Shown piece by piece: positions 62,705-64,000 of a stretch of DNA of 64,000 bases. A program made the position numbers and the translations under genes. Source of the DNA: Crocinitomicaceae bacterium (lineage in GTDB: Bacteria; Bacteroidota; Bacteroidia; Flavobacteriales_D; Crocinitomicaceae). Positions within the stretch are counted from its first letter, which is position 1; each line of letters opens with the position of its first letter. Location of the stretch: NCBI GenBank assembly GCA_024643725.1, contig JAHEMJ010000013.1, positions 139,556 through 203,555 on the forward strand, given 5' to 3'. A model generated the notes under the pieces. That model saw only the letters and a list, made by a program, of their open reading frames with translations. It was not told where the DNA came from and did not search any database.

Positions 62705-62734
62705 TGTACATATTTTTGTACTTAATTATGTACA
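62705..62734 (+). promoter_or_regulatory. YefM/YoeB-type operator: three TGTAC(A/T) motifs at 12-bp spacing over the -7 box
   Basis: TGTACA (62705-62710), TGTACT (62717-62722) and TGTACA (62729-62734) start exactly 12 bp apart. A perfect -7 box TATTTTTG (62711-62718) lies between the first two. In E. coli the yefM-yoeB operator also uses TGTACA-core palindromes with 12-bp centre spacing, so binding by the antitoxin/toxin complex would block this promoter directly. Confidence 0.7.
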
Positions 62735-62748
62735 TTAAATTAATTATT

Positions 62749-63000
62749 ATGCTTACAGCAAGTATTTCAGATTTTCGAAAAGATATTAAAAGGTACTTAG
62801 ACAAAGTCAGTCAAAACTTTGAAACATTGGTAATCCATAGAGGAAAAGATGATGGTATTGTTATTATTTCACTAGCAGAATATAATTCACTTTGTGCAAC
62901 ACAGCATGAATTATCTTCCAAGCGCAACCAGGAACGTCTAGATTTAGCCATAGATCAAATGAAATCAGGGAAAACCGAAACAAAAAATTTAATTGAGTAA
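62749..63000 (+). CDS. yefM: YefM/Phd-family antitoxin
   Basis: This 83-residue antitoxin contains the YefM N-terminal DNA-binding/dimer domain (TASISDFRKDIKRYLDKVS, then LVIHRGKDDGIVIISLAEYNSL) and a C-terminal flexible part that neutralises YoeB. I chose the ATG at 62,749 because the 15 residues of the longer frame from 62,704 are encoded by the operator and -7 box. The stop overlaps the YoeB start by one base (TAATG), coupling translation. Autorepression is expected from the operator in front. Confidence 0.92.
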   Translation: MLTASISDFRKDIKRYLDKVSQNFETLVIHRGKDDGIVIISLAEYNSLCATQHELSSKRNQERLDLAIDQMKSGKTETKNLIE

Positions 63001-63263
63001 TGATTTTAAAATTCGTTGATTGTGCTTGGGAAGATTACCTTTATTGGCAAAAACAAGATAAAAAGAAAGTAAAACGCATCAACGAACTAATCAAAGATAT
63101 TATGCGTACTCCCTACCAGGGCCTTGGCAAACCGGAACCGCTAAAATATCTCTACTCAGGATGTTGGTCGAGAAGAATTGATGGTGAACACCGTCTAATC
63201 TACCACATTGCAAACGACGAATTAAACATTCTAAAGTGTCGTTTTCATTATGATGAAAAATAA
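63000..63263 (+). CDS. yoeB: YoeB ribosome-dependent mRNA interferase toxin
   Basis: YoeB cleaves mRNA in the ribosomal A site. The 87 residues align without gaps to the family: WEDYLYWQKQDKKKVKRIN, GKPEPLKY, WSRRIDGEHRLIY and the C-terminal CRFHYDEK. The catalytic residues of the E. coli enzyme fall at the same numbers here: Glu46, Arg65, His83, with Tyr84 beside it. All are intact, so the toxin should be active. It starts at the base where the antitoxin stops. Confidence 0.96.
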   Translation: MILKFVDCAWEDYLYWQKQDKKKVKRINELIKDIMRTPYQGLGKPEPLKYLYSGCWSRRIDGEHRLIYHIANDELNILKCRFHYDEK

Positions 63264-63300
63264 AGCCCGTTCCAGCAGATACCGAAACGAGCTTTATAGG
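63262..63300. terminator. Bidirectional terminator between yoeB and the RND gene
   Basis: An imperfect hairpin TAAAGCCCGTT with AAACGAGCTTTA brackets about 13 bases. It lies between the yoeB stop and the convergent RND gene end, with A/T-rich flanks in both directions. Confidence 0.5.
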
Positions 63301-63314
63301 AGTTGAATGTTATT

Positions 63315-64000
63315 TTAATCTTCCAGATCTACCATCAATTTTTTCGTTCTTGCGCGAAATTTATCTTGAATGCGGTCGACGGTGTAATACATCATTGGAA
63401 CGACAATAATTGTTAGGAACATCGAACTTGTTAATCCTCCAATTAAGATCCAAGCTAATCCGTTTTTCCACTCTGCTCCTGAACCCGTTGCTGTGGCAAT
63501 TGGAATCATTCCGACAACCATGGCAATCGTGGTCATTAAAATTGGACGCATACGTTCTTTTACCGCTTCAAGTAAGGCATTGTAGGTCGACATGCCTTTT
63601 TCTTTCAAGTGATTGGTAAAGTCGACAATCAAAATCGCATTCTTGGCGACCAGTCCGAGTAACATAAGCATTCCCAACATCGTAAAAATCCCCATATTGG
63701 AAGAACTCAAGGCCAAGGCCAAAATTGCCCCAATTAAGGAAACTAAAATCGAGAACAAGACCACAAATGGATACACGAAGTTATCGTACAATGCAACCAT
63801 GATCAAGTAAACAAGGATCAAACCAATTCCCATCGCCATTCCAAGTGCGCCCATGGATTCTTTCTGACGCTTAATCTCTCCACCCCATGTCAATCGCACG
63901 TTTTTATCCAATGGATTTTTCTCCAAGTACTTTTCAATTTCAGTGGAAACATTTCCAGCCGCCGTTCCAAGCACCCAACAACGTAAGGTTGTATTCGGAA
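63315..64000 (-). CDS. RND efflux transporter permease (AcrB/HAE1 type), C-terminal part; start beyond window
   Basis: The reverse-strand frame runs from the stop at 63,315 through the window edge (base 64,000), showing about the last 228 residues of a protein usually over 1,000 residues. It contains the end of the second periplasmic domain (LRCWVLGTAAGNVS, TWGGEIKRQKES) and the last transmembrane helices TM8-TM12, with the HAE1 pattern ALYDNFVYPFVVLFSI, NMGIFTMLGMLMLLGLVAKNAILIVDFTN and RMRPILMTTIAMVVGMIPIA. This is the proton-driven inner-membrane pump of a tripartite efflux system. Its membrane-fusion and outer-membrane partners would lie outside the window. Confidence 0.94.
   Translation of the reverse strand, partial: PNTTLRCWVLGTAAGNVSTEIEKYLEKNPLDKNVRLTWGGEIKRQKESMGALGMAMGIGLILVYLIMVALYDNFVYPFVVLFSILVSLIGAILALALSSSNMGIFTMLGMLMLLGLVAKNAILIVDFTNHLKEKGMSTYNALLEAVKERMRPILMTTIAMVVGMIPIATATGSGAEWKNGLAWILIGGLTSSMFLTIIVVPMMYYTVDRIQDKFRARTKKLMVDLED

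Overview
The window is chromosomal DNA of a member of the Bacteroidota, most likely a Flavobacteriales bacterium; a Fluviicola/Crocinitomicaceae-type relative is my inference from the gene set, not a proven placement. The supports are TAnnTTTG (-7) promoter boxes in front of most transcription units, three large secreted proteins ending in type IX secretion (T9SS) sorting domains, a DUF1573 lipoprotein, a long-form NusB, a short arginine decarboxylase of the type seen in flavobacteria, and near-absence of Shine-Dalgarno sequences.

Region 1 (1-31,100) is ordinary, dense housekeeping sequence: a cut-off thiolase; a GlcD-type flavoprotein; a four-gene leftward unit fabG-hemB-hutH-membrane protein; a glycosyltransferase divergent from rarA; rarA-lpxL-like acyltransferase-BNR propeller; a leftward unit leucine dehydrogenase-nusB-DUF1573-yajC divergent from an ABC exporter; an outer-membrane barrel; comB overlapping an S1/P1-nuclease-like secreted protein; ettA; a C-terminal processing protease; a DUF2459 / lipase-like overlapping pair; murB-pheT; arginine decarboxylase and an ArsC/Spx protein; and a UvrD/PcrA helicase.

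Region 2 (30,770-60,170) is accessory. A MntA/HepT toxin-antitoxin pair is followed by two giant leftward genes of about 6,060 and 2,840 codons. Both encode secreted T9SS cargo built from long arrays of about 73-residue Ig-like repeats, about 45 in one and 15 in the other, with different N-terminal modules (MAM-like, IPT, FN3 and CUB in one; twin Cys-rich repeats, GEVED and lectin-like in the other) but almost the same last 130 residues. Both have a related intrinsic terminator and, upstream, three direct repeats with an exact 21-bp period (core GAATATT). The 1.5-kb gap between them holds three tandem copies of a non-coding element made of several hairpins. The two genes look like a paralogous, co-regulated surface-adhesin system and are the most interesting part of the window.

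Region 3 (60,190-64,000) holds a YfcE-type phosphodiesterase, a third, smaller T9SS protein with a PKD domain, a YefM/YoeB toxin-antitoxin module whose promoter carries three TGTAC(A/T) half-palindromes spaced exactly 12 bp apart, and the C-terminal end of an RND efflux permease. A short hairpin repeat with the phrase GCTAATGTGC occurs near both ends of the window (2.27 kb and 62.54 kb). No rRNA, tRNA, insertion sequence or CRISPR array was recognised.
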